Shown here: positions 52,397 to 61,821 of the stretch, piece by piece | Position numbering within the stretch: the first letter of the stretch is position 1 | Layout: every line of letters begins with the position of its first letter | Origin: M3007 sp964646615 | GTDB lineage: Bacteria > Bacteroidota > Bacteroidia > Chitinophagales > Saprospiraceae | Length of the DNA: 64,000 nucleotides | Direction of reading: 5' to 3' | Assembly (NCBI GenBank): GCA_964646615.1 | Contig: CAZYEV010000032.1 | Location: 22,434 to 86,433, forward strand | Position numbers and translations under genes: made by a program | The notes under the pieces: model-generated | Told to the model about the DNA's origin: nothing | The model's input: the letters and a program-made list of their open reading frames with translations, nothing else | Database searches by the model: none

Positions 52397-54598
52397 TCAT
52401 CGTTGTTTTCGGCGGGCAAACAGCCATTCCATTACCTGTGGATTGTAGTACGTCTGGTGCCAGATGGCGTGGGCCAGGCTGTCGTATTCAGTGTAGCGCA
52501 CGGGTTGCTTATGTTGGCGCAGGGCCTCGACGATGCGGCGCGAGCGGAAGGGCGGCACCACCTCGTCTAAGCGGCCGTGAAAGACCCAAAGGGCGACGTT
52601 TCGGATGCGATGGGCCTGGGCGGGGTCGCCGCCACCACACAGCGGCATGGCTGCGGCAAACCACTCGGGCCGGCGCATGAGCAGGTCAAACACGCCAGCA
52701 CCGCCCATGGAGAGGCCCGTCAAATACACGCGCGCGGGGTCAATGTCAGGCTCTTCGCGCAGCAGCTGCTCGATGAGGGCCATCAGCAAACGCATAGGTT
52801 CAGTAGGCGTTTCGCTCCAGGTAACGGCTGTGCGGATGTCGGCTCCCGACCAGCGCGCATCAGGTGGGCATTGCGGCGCGAGCACATAGCACGGGTAACG
52901 GCGCATCGCCTCCCTTTCGGCAAAGGCCAGCACGCCATTGAGCAGCTGGCGTTCGTTGTCGTAGCCGCGTTCGCCCACGCCGTGCAGGAAGACCACCAAC
53001 GGAACGCGCACCTGCCGGCCCCGGGCATCCACCAGATGCCTCTGCGCATTTCGGCGCAAACCACTAACACCGGACTCGGGCAGCCCATTAGCCGGGCGCA
53101 GCAGCCGATAAGGCAAGGCACTGGACGCGCTTTCGCGAAAGACACCCTTTTCAAACAGCCATTTCGGCTCCGCCGGCACTTCCGGATTGGGCCTTACAGC
53201 CCTTTCGGGCGACAAAGGCCCGTCGTCGAAGGCCTCCAGCCAGCCGCCGTTAAAGCCGGCCCGACGCAGACCCGCGCGGATGTAGGGATTTTTTTTCATT
53301 AAATCCCATAAAAAGCCGCTGCGGTAGTTCTCCAGCATCAGTAGAATAGGCCCCTGGTCAATGCCCAGATAGTCTTCGGCAAACCAGCCGTTGGGCAGGC
53401 GACCATCGGCAGTGAACGTCAGGTTGAAGGCGTCCTTGAAGCCATAGGGGCCTACAAGACTATCGTAAAACATCTCCCACATAGCCTGTAAGGCGGGCAG
53501 GCAGACCTCAGGAGCGAAAGGCACCGACCCGCCGGCGGCAGTGGGGGCGATGGTGCCGTCGTCCTCCCGATAGTCGCTGGCGGCGCCGCGCGCGTGATAG
53601 GCGCGGAAGGGCTTCCATGCCTCGGGCACGCACAGTCCTTGCCCATGGCGCTGCACCCATTCCATCGGGCCGTCGCAGGCGGTAAGGCCCCAGATGTTTT
53701 CCGAGTAGCCCCGGAATTGTTTTGGATTTTGAAGGCAATAGGCGCGATTGGCCAGCGTAGCGCGGCGGCTATTTTCAAAGTAGTCTATGCCCTTTTGGCG
53801 CATGTAGCGGTCCTGGATACCCCTGAAGTCAATCCAGACGTGGCTGTACTGGTGGCCGAAGAGCGGACCGAAGTTGACGTGCGGCTGGCCGTAGTATTCG
53901 TCCCAGGCGTAGTTAAGCGTCCAGGCATCCCAGCTCGAAGCCGGGATGGGGTGCGTGGGCGAGCCTAACGCCAGGATGTACAGAATCATGGCCTCAGTGT
54001 AGCCGAACCATTCGGCGCTGATGAAGCCCTTTTCGGGCCGCCAGCCCATGCTGAGGCGGTGGTTGGGGCCGAGCATCCAGTCCCATTCGACGCGGCGGTA
54101 CAGGCTATCGGCCGTTTGCCGGATGGCCACCTCCGTCGGGTTGTGGCCGTCGAAATAGGTCATGCACGACAGGATGCCCGCCATGAGCAGGCCGCTATCA
54201 ATGGACGACAGTTCGACGTCTTTGTAGCGCCGTCCGCGCTCGTGGTCGAGGAAGTGGTAGAAGAAGCCCCGGTAGCCCGCAGTGCCTTCCGCATCCGGCC
54301 CTTGGGGCAGGGCCAGCAGCGTTTGCAAGGTATGCAGGATGCGTCGGGCAGCCACCGCTCGACTTACCCAACCGCGCTCGATACCGACGAGGTAAGCGCT
54401 CAGGCCAAAGCCCGTGGCGGCAATGCTCGAAAATGTCCTGGTCGGCCATCGGTCGGGTATCTGGCCCAAAGAGTCGGCGCGTTCCCAGAAGTAGAGAAAA
54501 GTGCGCCGTTGCAGCTCCTCCGCGCTAAACGGCACGCGCTCCTGCGCTGCCAGCCACACCGCACTCAGACAGCATAAACCCAGAAAAAAGATACGCAT
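52397..54598 (-). CDS. Glucoamylase-family (PF10091) enzyme fused to an alpha/beta-hydrolase
   Basis: 733 residues, signal peptide to about LAAQ. Residues 22-455 are a PF10091 (alpha/alpha-barrel) domain: RTFLYFWERADSLGQIPDR, ATGFGLSAYLVGIERGW, GYRGFFYHFLD, ELSSIDSGLLMAGIL, GLTACDGP, DDGTIAPTAA, and YLGIDQGPILLMLENYRSGF. PF10091 includes GH144 beta-1,2-glucanases. Residues about 515-733 are an alpha/beta-hydrolase: FLHGVGERGYDNE, GLSMGGAG (Ser630), HGRLDEVVPP (Asp678), SLAHAIWH (His710), so a full triad is seen. The pairing suggests deacylation of a substituted glucan while it is cut, which is inference. The 104 bases between it and the symporter hold nothing recognised. Confidence 0.85.
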   Translation of the reverse strand: MRIFFLGLCCLSAVWLAAQERVPFSAEELQRRTFLYFWERADSLGQIPDRWPTRTFSSIAATGFGLSAYLVGIERGWVSRAVAARRILHTLQTLLALPQGPDAEGTAGYRGFFYHFLDHERGRRYKDVELSSIDSGLLMAGILSCMTYFDGHNPTEVAIRQTADSLYRRVEWDWMLGPNHRLSMGWRPEKGFISAEWFGYTEAMILYILALGSPTHPIPASSWDAWTLNYAWDEYYGQPHVNFGPLFGHQYSHVWIDFRGIQDRYMRQKGIDYFENSRRATLANRAYCLQNPKQFRGYSENIWGLTACDGPMEWVQRHGQGLCVPEAWKPFRAYHARGAASDYREDDGTIAPTAAGGSVPFAPEVCLPALQAMWEMFYDSLVGPYGFKDAFNLTFTADGRLPNGWFAEDYLGIDQGPILLMLENYRSGFLWDLMKKNPYIRAGLRRAGFNGGWLEAFDDGPLSPERAVRPNPEVPAEPKWLFEKGVFRESASSALPYRLLRPANGLPESGVSGLRRNAQRHLVDARGRQVRVPLVVFLHGVGERGYDNERQLLNGVLAFAEREAMRRYPCYVLAPQCPPDARWSGADIRTAVTWSETPTEPMRLLMALIEQLLREEPDIDPARVYLTGLSMGGAGVFDLLMRRPEWFAAAMPLCGGGDPAQAHRIRNVALWVFHGRLDEVVPPFRSRRIVEALRQHKQPVRYTEYDSLAHAIWHQTYYNPQVMEWLFARRKQR

Positions 54599-54688
54599 AG
54601 CGCCCGCAGGTTGAGGTGAAAGAGGCGCTGCCCGACACCGCGACTCAGGGCCAGGCGGCGGGCAGCGCCCCAGAAGCCATTTGTGCGC

Positions 54689-57600
54689 TTAATGCTTCAC
54701 AAACTTCGCCATACCTACCGGCAAGCCCTGGGCATTGAAGCCCGTCAGCTGATATACTCCGGGCGCGAACTGCGACACGTCAATGTCGGTGCGCAAATCG
54801 CCCAGCGTATTCACCTCTGCTACGCGGCGCCCCATCAGGTCGGTGATGGTGATGCGCGAGATGTGGTCAAAGTTTTCCACCCGCAGCCACTGCTGAGCAG
54901 GGTTGGGCCATACTTTCACCGGCTCCAACGGCAATGGTTGCCACACCGATACCGTTGTGCAGGTGCCATCGCCAATGACAATGTCGTCGAAGTATGACGT
55001 TACGTTTTGACCCGTAGCATTGATGCCCAGGTCGAAGAAGATGGTCAGGCGTTTGAACTCTGAATTGTCGGGCACAGCCGAAAAGTCAAAGGTGAGCTCT
55101 TCCCACGCATTGATTTTCGTGTTAGGCACCGGGATCTCCAAGAAGGCGCCATTGACAGCGTCGCCCTCCACTTTGACGGCGAAGTTACCGATGTGGTCCA
55201 TGAGCACTTTGGCGCGCACGCTTTTGTTGCCTTTCCAGGCAATGGGTGCCTCTAAGTCGGCATACATACCGGCAAACGGCAGCGCGTCGCCGGCCTTGAC
55301 AAATTTGCCCACTTTGGAAGAAGTGTTGATACCCGACGGGTTGGGGTTATCCACAACTTCAAACTGATAACCCGCCTGTTCTAATGAACCGTTGGCAAAG
55401 TAGCGGAAGTTGGTGATGCTCGTCTGAGGCGCCTGGTAGTCGGCGATGCAGCCGTTGTAGCCAGCGCGCGCCCAGCGGACGTTATCAATGTAATACGTAC
55501 CGCCGCCCGTTGGGCTGAGGACGTTGAAGAAGATGACCAACTTCTTGTTCTTCGTGCCGATGTGTTTGCTGAAGTCAATGTTGAAACGGTACCAGCGGTT
55601 GGCCCCCTTGAGTGTGTCGAAAATTTCTATCGGCGTGTCGCCGTCTTCCAATTTGAAGAGGAAGGGCACATTGTTGAACGGCGACCATACCTGCAGCTGC
55701 AGCTGGTTGTAGATGGAAAGGTCGGGCGGTGCAGCGAACTCGTAGCCGATGCCGGCAAATTCGGTGCCCGGACCAGCAGGGTCTTTGTATTCACCCACTT
55801 GGAGCGAGCCGTTTTCGGGCGCTAAATGCGGGTTGTTGACCACTTTGATATCGCTGGCGCCGTAGAAAATCTGGGTGAAGTTGCGCTGGCACTCGAAGTC
55901 ATCAATGATGTTGGGAATGGGCACGACACCGACGCAGGGGTCCACCGTTGCCTTCGACTGGCGCAAATTGTCTATGCACCAGGTCTGGCCCTGTGCTGCG
56001 GTGCCAGCGTTAAAGATGAAGCGTGCCTCGTTGAAGTCCTGGATGTTGTTGAATGCCGAGAAATCGAAATTGAGCGTCTCCCACTGGCCAGGTGTGGTGA
56101 TGGTGGCTTCGGCAGACTTGTTGCCCTGCGTGGGCGAGCTGAGCTGCATGGTTACTTTGCCGCCGCTGGCCGGGCTGAGGACGTCCAAGTTGAACTGCGG
56201 GAACACCGACAGGTCGAAGGGCGTCAGGGAGAATGCCTGCAGCGTGGAGAACGGTGAGGAGCCTTTGGCGTAGCAACCCACGTTGGGCGAATTGTTGACG
56301 CTGTTCGGGTTCGGGTTGGGCGTTGGGCCGTTGAAGGTGCCGTGCAGGGCGGTGTTCTGGTCGAGTGGCTGCCAGCCGAGGCTGATACCGCCCTCGAAGT
56401 CTTCAATAATGGCTTCGGAGGGCGCCGATAGTTTGACGTTGTCGAAGTAGTACACATCGCCCGGTTCACCGTTGACGCCAGCGTTGAAGAACAGCACCCA
56501 GCGCGTGTGGCCTTTGCCCGCCTGGTCGCCAAAGTCGGCTTTCGCTGTCGTCCATTTGTTCGGCTCCATGGGCACGAACACTTCTTTGGGCGGGTTGGGG
56601 CCGCCTTCCAATTTTAGCAGCAGGTTACCTGCCTTAGGTGACCATACCTGCAGCGAGAACTGGGTGCGCTGCGAAAGGTCTATAGGCGTCGGGTTGGCAA
56701 TAACCAAAGCAGCCCATTCGGTGCCTGGGCCAGCGGGGTCGTTCCAGCGGCCAACTTTAGCGGAGTTGTTATCGGCTGAAGGGTACGGGTTCTTCGCCAC
56801 CGACAGGCTGTCCCAGCCCAGCGCATAGGCAGCATTTCGGTTGCATTCAAAGTCATCTATCACATCGGGGTCGGGCGCCACGCCCTGGCAGGTGTTCGGG
56901 TAGGCACACAGGTTGTCGAAGTAGTAGGTCTTGTCGTCACCCGTTTTGCCCGGGTTGAAGACGATGAGGATTTTCGTGATGGTGTTGTAGCCCGCCGCCG
57001 CCGACATGTCGAACGTCAGGCGCTGCCAGGCATTAGCAACCGGCACGTACTTCACTTTTTCGAGCGCCTGTCCAGTGCCTTCCAACTTGAACAACACGCT
57101 GGTAGGCTGCGGTACCCAGACATCTAAGGCAAACTGGTTGTACACCGACAGGTCAATCGGGCCGGAACCGATGGTGCCAAAAGCAAAATTGAAGTCAAAA
57201 TTAGGATTGTTCGTAAAGGAGCCTATCGTGGCCGTGCTGTTCACCACATTCGGCGCCGGGTTGGCGATAGTGCCGTTGAAGGTGCCGTTCAGGCCAATCC
57301 AGGTGATATCGGAGCCGCCCTCGAAGGTCTCGTAGCAGCGCTCGGCGCGCACGGCTGCAATGTCATCGAAGTAGTAGGTTTTATCGTCGCCCAATACGAA
57401 AGAGTTGAACGACACCAGGATCGTCTTCAAATGCGTGTAGGACGCTCCTGCCGACAGGTCGAACGTGTACTCGACCCATTGGTTGGCCACCGTGATGTCC
57501 ACGAACTTTTCCACAGGCGGGCCGCCGGGGCCTTCCAGTTTGAGCAGGGCTTTCGACGGCGCTGTAGGCGACCAGATTTTCATCTTGAACTGGTTAAACT

Positions 57601-57859
57601 CGCTGATGTCCAGCGGCGTGGAGAAGGTGTGCAGGGCAAAGCAAAAGTCGAAATTCGGGTTGTTGGTGTACGAGCCGACGAAGTTGCTGGTGTTGATGCC
57701 CGATTTGTCCGGGTTGGGAATAGCCCCGTTAAAGGTGCCGTTCAGGCCCGTCCAGCTGAGGGTGGGTGCGCCACTCTCGAAGTCTTCGTAAACGACTTGC
57801 GCGCGCGCTATCGGCCCCAGGGCGAGGGTGAGCAGTGCGATTAGGAAAATGTTTTTCAT
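54689..57859 (-). CDS. Six-repeat putative surface glycan-binding protein with T9SS domain
   Basis: 1056 residues. A signal peptide (1-20) is followed by six repeats of about 145 residues each, starting near residues 22, 173, 333, 482, 650 and 813. Each begins with a D-F-E or similar motif and ends in a YYFD(N/D) strand (KTYYFDDI, KTYYFDNL, VYYFDNV, TWCIDNL, TYYIDNV, TSYFDDI). This is the layout of a jelly-roll carbohydrate-binding domain. The C-terminal domain (about 976-1056) is a Por-secretion signal: VKVWPNPAQQWLRVE, ITDLMGRRVAEVN, QFAPGVYQLTGF. It is probably a surface-exposed glycan-binding protein for the locus. No catalytic residues were recognised. Binding is inferred from repeat shape and context. 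Confidence 0.8.
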   Translation of the reverse strand: MKNIFLIALLTLALGPIARAQVVYEDFESGAPTLSWTGLNGTFNGAIPNPDKSGINTSNFVGSYTNNPNFDFCFALHTFSTPLDISEFNQFKMKIWSPTAPSKALLKLEGPGGPPVEKFVDITVANQWVEYTFDLSAGASYTHLKTILVSFNSFVLGDDKTYYFDDIAAVRAERCYETFEGGSDITWIGLNGTFNGTIANPAPNVVNSTATIGSFTNNPNFDFNFAFGTIGSGPIDLSVYNQFALDVWVPQPTSVLFKLEGTGQALEKVKYVPVANAWQRLTFDMSAAAGYNTITKILIVFNPGKTGDDKTYYFDNLCAYPNTCQGVAPDPDVIDDFECNRNAAYALGWDSLSVAKNPYPSADNNSAKVGRWNDPAGPGTEWAALVIANPTPIDLSQRTQFSLQVWSPKAGNLLLKLEGGPNPPKEVFVPMEPNKWTTAKADFGDQAGKGHTRWVLFFNAGVNGEPGDVYYFDNVKLSAPSEAIIEDFEGGISLGWQPLDQNTALHGTFNGPTPNPNPNSVNNSPNVGCYAKGSSPFSTLQAFSLTPFDLSVFPQFNLDVLSPASGGKVTMQLSSPTQGNKSAEATITTPGQWETLNFDFSAFNNIQDFNEARFIFNAGTAAQGQTWCIDNLRQSKATVDPCVGVVPIPNIIDDFECQRNFTQIFYGASDIKVVNNPHLAPENGSLQVGEYKDPAGPGTEFAGIGYEFAAPPDLSIYNQLQLQVWSPFNNVPFLFKLEDGDTPIEIFDTLKGANRWYRFNIDFSKHIGTKNKKLVIFFNVLSPTGGGTYYIDNVRWARAGYNGCIADYQAPQTSITNFRYFANGSLEQAGYQFEVVDNPNPSGINTSSKVGKFVKAGDALPFAGMYADLEAPIAWKGNKSVRAKVLMDHIGNFAVKVEGDAVNGAFLEIPVPNTKINAWEELTFDFSAVPDNSEFKRLTIFFDLGINATGQNVTSYFDDIVIGDGTCTTVSVWQPLPLEPVKVWPNPAQQWLRVENFDHISRITITDLMGRRVAEVNTLGDLRTDIDVSQFAPGVYQLTGFNAQGLPVGMAKFVKH

Positions 57860-57944
57860 ACCAACATGCTTTTAGTGAAAGGATGAAAGAAAAAATATCG
57901 GCCAAGGTCGCCGAACACGGCGTTGATGTCCGATGACCTTGGAC

Positions 57945-59813
57945 TCAATCATCGGTGATTATCAGCCGCTGCACAGCCTGATGGCCATCAGAGGTAAGCA
58001 GACGCAGCGCATACCAGCCTTTAGGCCAATGGGCCGTAGAGAGCGGAAGGAGGTTTTCACCGGCATTGAGCCGGCCCTCCTGGGCAGGTAGTTGAAAACT
58101 TCTGCCTAAGGCGTCGGCCACCTCCAACCGATAGGTCATGGGTTGCGGTGCTTCTACCTGCAGCCACACCGTACCCTTAGCGGCCGGATTGGGAAAGAGC
58201 GCAAACGCTACCTGAGGCACCGCAAGCGCCGGCGCCGATACCGAAAGCGTATCGCGCTGAAAGCCGCACGCCAGCAGAGCGGGTTCGATTTCGGGATTTT
58301 TCATGAACAGCCGCCACAGCAGGCCGGTGCGGTGATTTTCTATCATAGCCACAATAGGACCCTGGTCAATGGCCAGATAGCTGTTGGCAAACCAGTTCTG
58401 CGTCAGGTTGAACGCATCGTAAAAGCCGCAAACGCCCCAAAGACGCTCGCCCAATTGGCGGTAGAAGTAGCGCAAGGCAGCCATGCTTTGTTCAGGTACA
58501 TAAGGCATCGAGGCTAAGGCAGCGGTGGGGGCAATAGTGCCCTGGTCGTTGGCAATATCGAAGGCAAAATAGCCATTGGGCGCATCGCAGGCAGTGAGGC
58601 CCCAGCATTCGGCGCTGTAGCCGACAAACTTTTTCGGGTTCAATTTGGCGTACTCCCACTGAATAAGAGCATGGTTGCGGTTGCGAATGAAATAGTTACA
58701 GCAGGCATCGCGCCAACGGCGCGGGTCAAAGCCCAAATAGGAATAATGGGCAAAAAACATCGGCCCACCGCCGTTGAGGCCGGTGTAAATGGGATAGCCA
58801 AAATAGGTGGCAGAAGTGCAATAGTTAGCGTTGGCCGCCCAACCGCTCTGGTACAGGCTGCCCGGCACCGGATGCGTAGGCGATGCGGCGGCCAGCAGGT
58901 AAACGAGGTGCGTTTCATTGAAACCACGCAGCGGGAAGTTCATCTGCCAGCCGTAGTTGGGCGACCAGTGCCAGTAAAGTACCGGGCCGTTGTTGCGCCG
59001 GAACCACGACCATTCCACCCCATGCCATAGGCTGGTGATGGCCGTGCGCAGGCCAGCCTCTTGTGGGTCAGGGCGGTCGAAGTACTGGCGAGCGGCCAGC
59101 AGCCCTTGCATCAGGAAGGCCGTCTCCACCAGGTCGGCCCCGTCGTCGTAGGTGCTGAAGGGCAGTGCTTTGCCCGTAGCGCCGTGCATCCAGTGCGCGA
59201 AGGCTCCGCGAAAGCGGTCGGCAAATTGCAAGAAGGAGACAATCTGGATCAGCCGGTCAAGGGCCTGCTGGCGGGTGATCCAGCCGCGTTCGGCCCCGAC
59301 GAGGATGGCCATAATGCCGAAACCCGTGCCGCCAGTGGTTACCGTGAAGTTGCTGCTGATGCGCTCGCGCGCCATGCCGCTGACGGGGTGTGCGAAGTCC
59401 CAAAAGTAGCGGAAGGTGTAGCGCTGCACCATATCCAAGAGCTGCTCGTCGGTCATGGGAGCCGTTTGCGCGCAAGCCGTCTGAGAGAAGTCGCTGATAG
59501 CCAGGCCATTGCTGCGCACACTGCGCACGCGGTAGCAACGCGTGAGGTTGTCGCCCTCGTCGCCCGTCCAGTCCACGATAATCGTCGTGGTGGCGCCTAC
59601 AGTGCGTATCTGCTCAAACGTTTGCCCCCCGTCCGTAGAGCGGAAGACCTGGTAGCCCGTCAGCTGTGCATCGCTGACAGCCTCCCAGCGCAGTTCGATG
59701 TGTTTTTCGTAGCCTTCGGCCTCTACTTTCGCAGGAGGAAAGGGCGCCTGTGCCACTGCCGAGGACTGGAATACCCCCAAAAACAGCGCCAAGAGAGCAA
59801 TAGTTGAGCGCAT
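57945..59813 (-). CDS. Glucoamylase-family (PF10091) enzyme with FN3-like and T9SS domains
   Basis: 622 residues from ATG 59813 (MRSTIALLALFLG). Signal peptide to about AVAQ. Residues about 25-115 look like an FN3 domain (VEAEGYEKHIELRWEAVSDAQLTGYQVFRSTDGG). Residues about 120-540 are the PF10091 domain: TFRYFWDFAHPVSGMARER, GFGIMAILVGAERGW, YDDGADLVETAFLMQGLLAARQYF, GLTACDAP, NDQGTIAPTAAL, YLAIDQGPIVAMIENHRTG. The last 80 residues are a Por-secretion signal (ALFPNPAAKGTVWL, VADALGRSFQ, GWYALRLL). It has no esterase domain. First gene of the PUL; likely extracellular beta-glucanase by family. Confidence 0.88.
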   Translation of the reverse strand: MRSTIALLALFLGVFQSSAVAQAPFPPAKVEAEGYEKHIELRWEAVSDAQLTGYQVFRSTDGGQTFEQIRTVGATTTIIVDWTGDEGDNLTRCYRVRSVRSNGLAISDFSQTACAQTAPMTDEQLLDMVQRYTFRYFWDFAHPVSGMARERISSNFTVTTGGTGFGIMAILVGAERGWITRQQALDRLIQIVSFLQFADRFRGAFAHWMHGATGKALPFSTYDDGADLVETAFLMQGLLAARQYFDRPDPQEAGLRTAITSLWHGVEWSWFRRNNGPVLYWHWSPNYGWQMNFPLRGFNETHLVYLLAAASPTHPVPGSLYQSGWAANANYCTSATYFGYPIYTGLNGGGPMFFAHYSYLGFDPRRWRDACCNYFIRNRNHALIQWEYAKLNPKKFVGYSAECWGLTACDAPNGYFAFDIANDQGTIAPTAALASMPYVPEQSMAALRYFYRQLGERLWGVCGFYDAFNLTQNWFANSYLAIDQGPIVAMIENHRTGLLWRLFMKNPEIEPALLACGFQRDTLSVSAPALAVPQVAFALFPNPAAKGTVWLQVEAPQPMTYRLEVADALGRSFQLPAQEGRLNAGENLLPLSTAHWPKGWYALRLLTSDGHQAVQRLIITDD

Positions 59814-60007
59814 AATAAAAAGCCAAATAAGCAGAATTGATTCAAACAAATATCATGGATGAAAATACCATTTGCCAAATAGTCTGACTTGGCCCTTCAT
59901 CACCACACCGATGCCCCTATTTCCCAGGCGTTCAACTCTGATAGGTCGAGCAGATTCGACGAGTTCTCGAACGTTCGTACTTGAGTAACCCATGCGATAC
60001 TTTGGGG

Positions 60008-60015
60008 CAAAAGTA
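60008..60015 (-). promoter_or_regulatory. -7 promoter element for the PUL
   Basis: The minus strand reads TACTTTTG, an exact TAnnTTTG match, 195 bases before ATG 59813. It probably drives the seven genes down to susD. A second promoter just before susC could not be found. Confidence 0.5.
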
Positions 60016-60163
60016 CATTAACTCCCTTCACATCTTAACATTCGCATAACCTAAAAAATCTTTTTTTCATCTTCAGGCTCATGCGAAGTAGCCAGACGAC
60101 CGGATAGAGGTAGAAAACCACACATACTCCCCGCTGCCCCTGCGCCAGTCTCAGGAGACAACG

Positions 60164-60208
60164 GGTTAAAAAAAACACAGCTCGCAGAGGGCCGCAGAGG
60201 TATTTTTC
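60164..60208. repeat. Dispersed repeat with GCAGAGG core (copy 2)
   Basis: About 45 bases: GGTTAAAAA, CGCAGAGGGC, CGCAGAGG, then a TATTTTTC end. It matches the copy at 34778-34821 over most of its length. Other copies may be elsewhere in the genome. Confidence 0.6.
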
Positions 60209-60307
60209 TCAGCGTTTCTCTACGCTCTTGGCAATTAAAAAAGAAAAAATCCCGCAGATGAAGAGTCAAATAGAGGGAGGTATTTCAACCGTGTGCAGCA
60301 TCAGGCA

Positions 60308-61726
60308 CTACGAGGCATACGGTGAGTCGTAGCCCAGGATGCGGAGCATAGAGTCGGCGTCCTGTTCAGGAAAGACCTCCCAGTCCGTCAGTTCGCCGTA
60401 GTAGTTTTTGTCAATGAGGATGTGCTTTGGCGACGGGATGAGGCAGTGTTTCAGGCCGCCGTAGCCGCTAAGCGACTCCTGATAGGCGCCCGTGTGGAAG
60501 AAGCCGATGTAGAGCGGCTCCTCCGTTTTTTCGTCGTACACGGGTAGATAGACCTGGTTGATGTGCGCTTCGGAGTTGTAATAGTCGGCGTTGTCGCAGC
60601 TGATGCCGCCGATGTTGACGCGCTGGTGTTCTTTATCCCAGTGATTGATGGGCAGCAGGATGAAGCGTTCCTTGATGCCCCAGCTGTCGGGCAGCGTATT
60701 GATGAGGGAATTGTCGAGCATGTACCACTGTTCGGCGTCGTTCTGCTGTTTCTTGCCGATAACGGAGAAGATGACGGCGCCGCTTTCGCCGACGGTAAAC
60801 TTGCCAAACTCGGTGTAGATGTCGGGTTCGGGTACGCCCTCGTCATCGCAGTACTCCTTAATGAGGCGCACGATTTCGCCCACCATGTAGGGGTAATCGT
60901 ACTCGAAGCCCAACGAGTTGCGAATGGGCATGCCGCCTCCGATGTTCAGGGCCGTGAGGGTTGGGCACTTCTTGCGCAGTTCGCAGTAAGTTTTGATGCC
61001 CTTTTTCAGCTCGCTCCAGTAGTAAATGGTGTCTTTGATGCCCGTATCCACGAAGAAGTGCACCATTTTGAGAATGAATTTAGGGTTGGGCGCGATTTTT
61101 TCTTCATAAAAGCGCATCACATCGCTTTGGCGAATGCCGAGGCGCGAGGTATAAAATTCAAAATTGGGCTCCTCTTCGGTCGCTATCCGGATGCCGATGT
61201 TACATTGCTCTTTTTTGACCAAAGCGGCGTAATAGTCCAGTTCAGCGGCGTTGTCGCACACGGGGATGACATTCTGGAAGCCCTCGTCAATCAAGCGAGC
61301 AATGCCCTTGAGGTAAGCCAGTGGCTTATAGCCGTTATTGACAATGGTCGTGCTTTTATTGATTTTTCCCAGCCGATATAGCCGCCAAATGAGGTCAATA
61401 TCGAAGGCAGAAGAAGTCTCCAGCTGGGTACCGTTTTTCAGCACCTCATTAAGCACGAAAGCAAAGTGCGAGCTTTTGGTACAATAGCAATACACATATT
61501 TGCCCGTGTAGTTGTAGCGCTGCATGGCATCTCGGAAGAGCTTGCGCGCCATCTGAATTTTCTCGCCGATCTTGGGTAGATAGGTCAGTTTAAGGGGCGA
61601 ACCATACTTCTGGATGAGTTCGTACAGGTCTATATCATTGAAAAACAGGCGATTGTCTTTCAGTCGAAAGCCGTCTTGTGGGAAGTCGAACGTCTGGGTA
61701 ACGAGGTCGAAATACGTGTTTTTCAT
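60308..61726 (-). CDS. Arginine decarboxylase-like PLP enzyme (fold III)
   Basis: 472 residues from ATG 61726 (MKNTYFDLVTQTF); the 22-residue longer frame is rejected because the promoter TACTTTTG lies at 61748-61755. An Orn/Lys/Arg decarboxylase class-II type enzyme: VYCYCTKSSHFAFVLNEVL holds the PLP lysine (Lys84 candidate), TALNIGGGMPIRNSLGF is the phosphate-binding loop, and NIGGISCDNADYYN the C-terminal active-site loop. It is shorter than the E. coli SpeA (about 660) and fits the Bacteroidota arginine decarboxylase group of about 465 residues. It makes agmatine for polyamines; exact substrate specificity is family inference. Confidence 0.85.
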   Translation of the reverse strand: MKNTYFDLVTQTFDFPQDGFRLKDNRLFFNDIDLYELIQKYGSPLKLTYLPKIGEKIQMARKLFRDAMQRYNYTGKYVYCYCTKSSHFAFVLNEVLKNGTQLETSSAFDIDLIWRLYRLGKINKSTTIVNNGYKPLAYLKGIARLIDEGFQNVIPVCDNAAELDYYAALVKKEQCNIGIRIATEEEPNFEFYTSRLGIRQSDVMRFYEEKIAPNPKFILKMVHFFVDTGIKDTIYYWSELKKGIKTYCELRKKCPTLTALNIGGGMPIRNSLGFEYDYPYMVGEIVRLIKEYCDDEGVPEPDIYTEFGKFTVGESGAVIFSVIGKKQQNDAEQWYMLDNSLINTLPDSWGIKERFILLPINHWDKEHQRVNIGGISCDNADYYNSEAHINQVYLPVYDEKTEEPLYIGFFHTGAYQESLSGYGGLKHCLIPSPKHILIDKNYYGELTDWEVFPEQDADSMLRILGYDSPYAS

Positions 61727-61747
61727 CTCAACAATGCGAAAGGCCCG

Positions 61748-61755
61748 CAAAAGTA
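61748..61755 (-). promoter_or_regulatory. -7 promoter element that decides the decarboxylase start
   Basis: The minus strand reads TACTTTTG, 22 bases before ATG 61726 and inside the longer frame that opens at 61792. Confidence 0.55.
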
Positions 61756-61821
61756 GCTCTCCCTTTCGAGATTGCGGGCGGCTTTTTTCCACAGGTTATG
61801 GTACCCATCAGGGTTATGGTG

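Larger units (their letters stand above)
59814..60307. other. Leader and intergenic region of the PUL
   Basis: 494 bases without a gene. It holds the -7 element at 60008-60015, about 190 bases of untranslated leader, the perfect palindrome CGAACGTTCG at 59968-59977 inside that leader, and the dispersed repeat at 60164-60208. The palindrome sits about 24-33 bases past the expected transcription start, where a repressor could act. No riboswitch was recognised. Confidence 0.5.

Noticed and set aside
60563..61381. 272-residue frame antisense to the decarboxylase
   Set aside because: It mirrors a well-supported gene and shows no recognisable fold or start signal.
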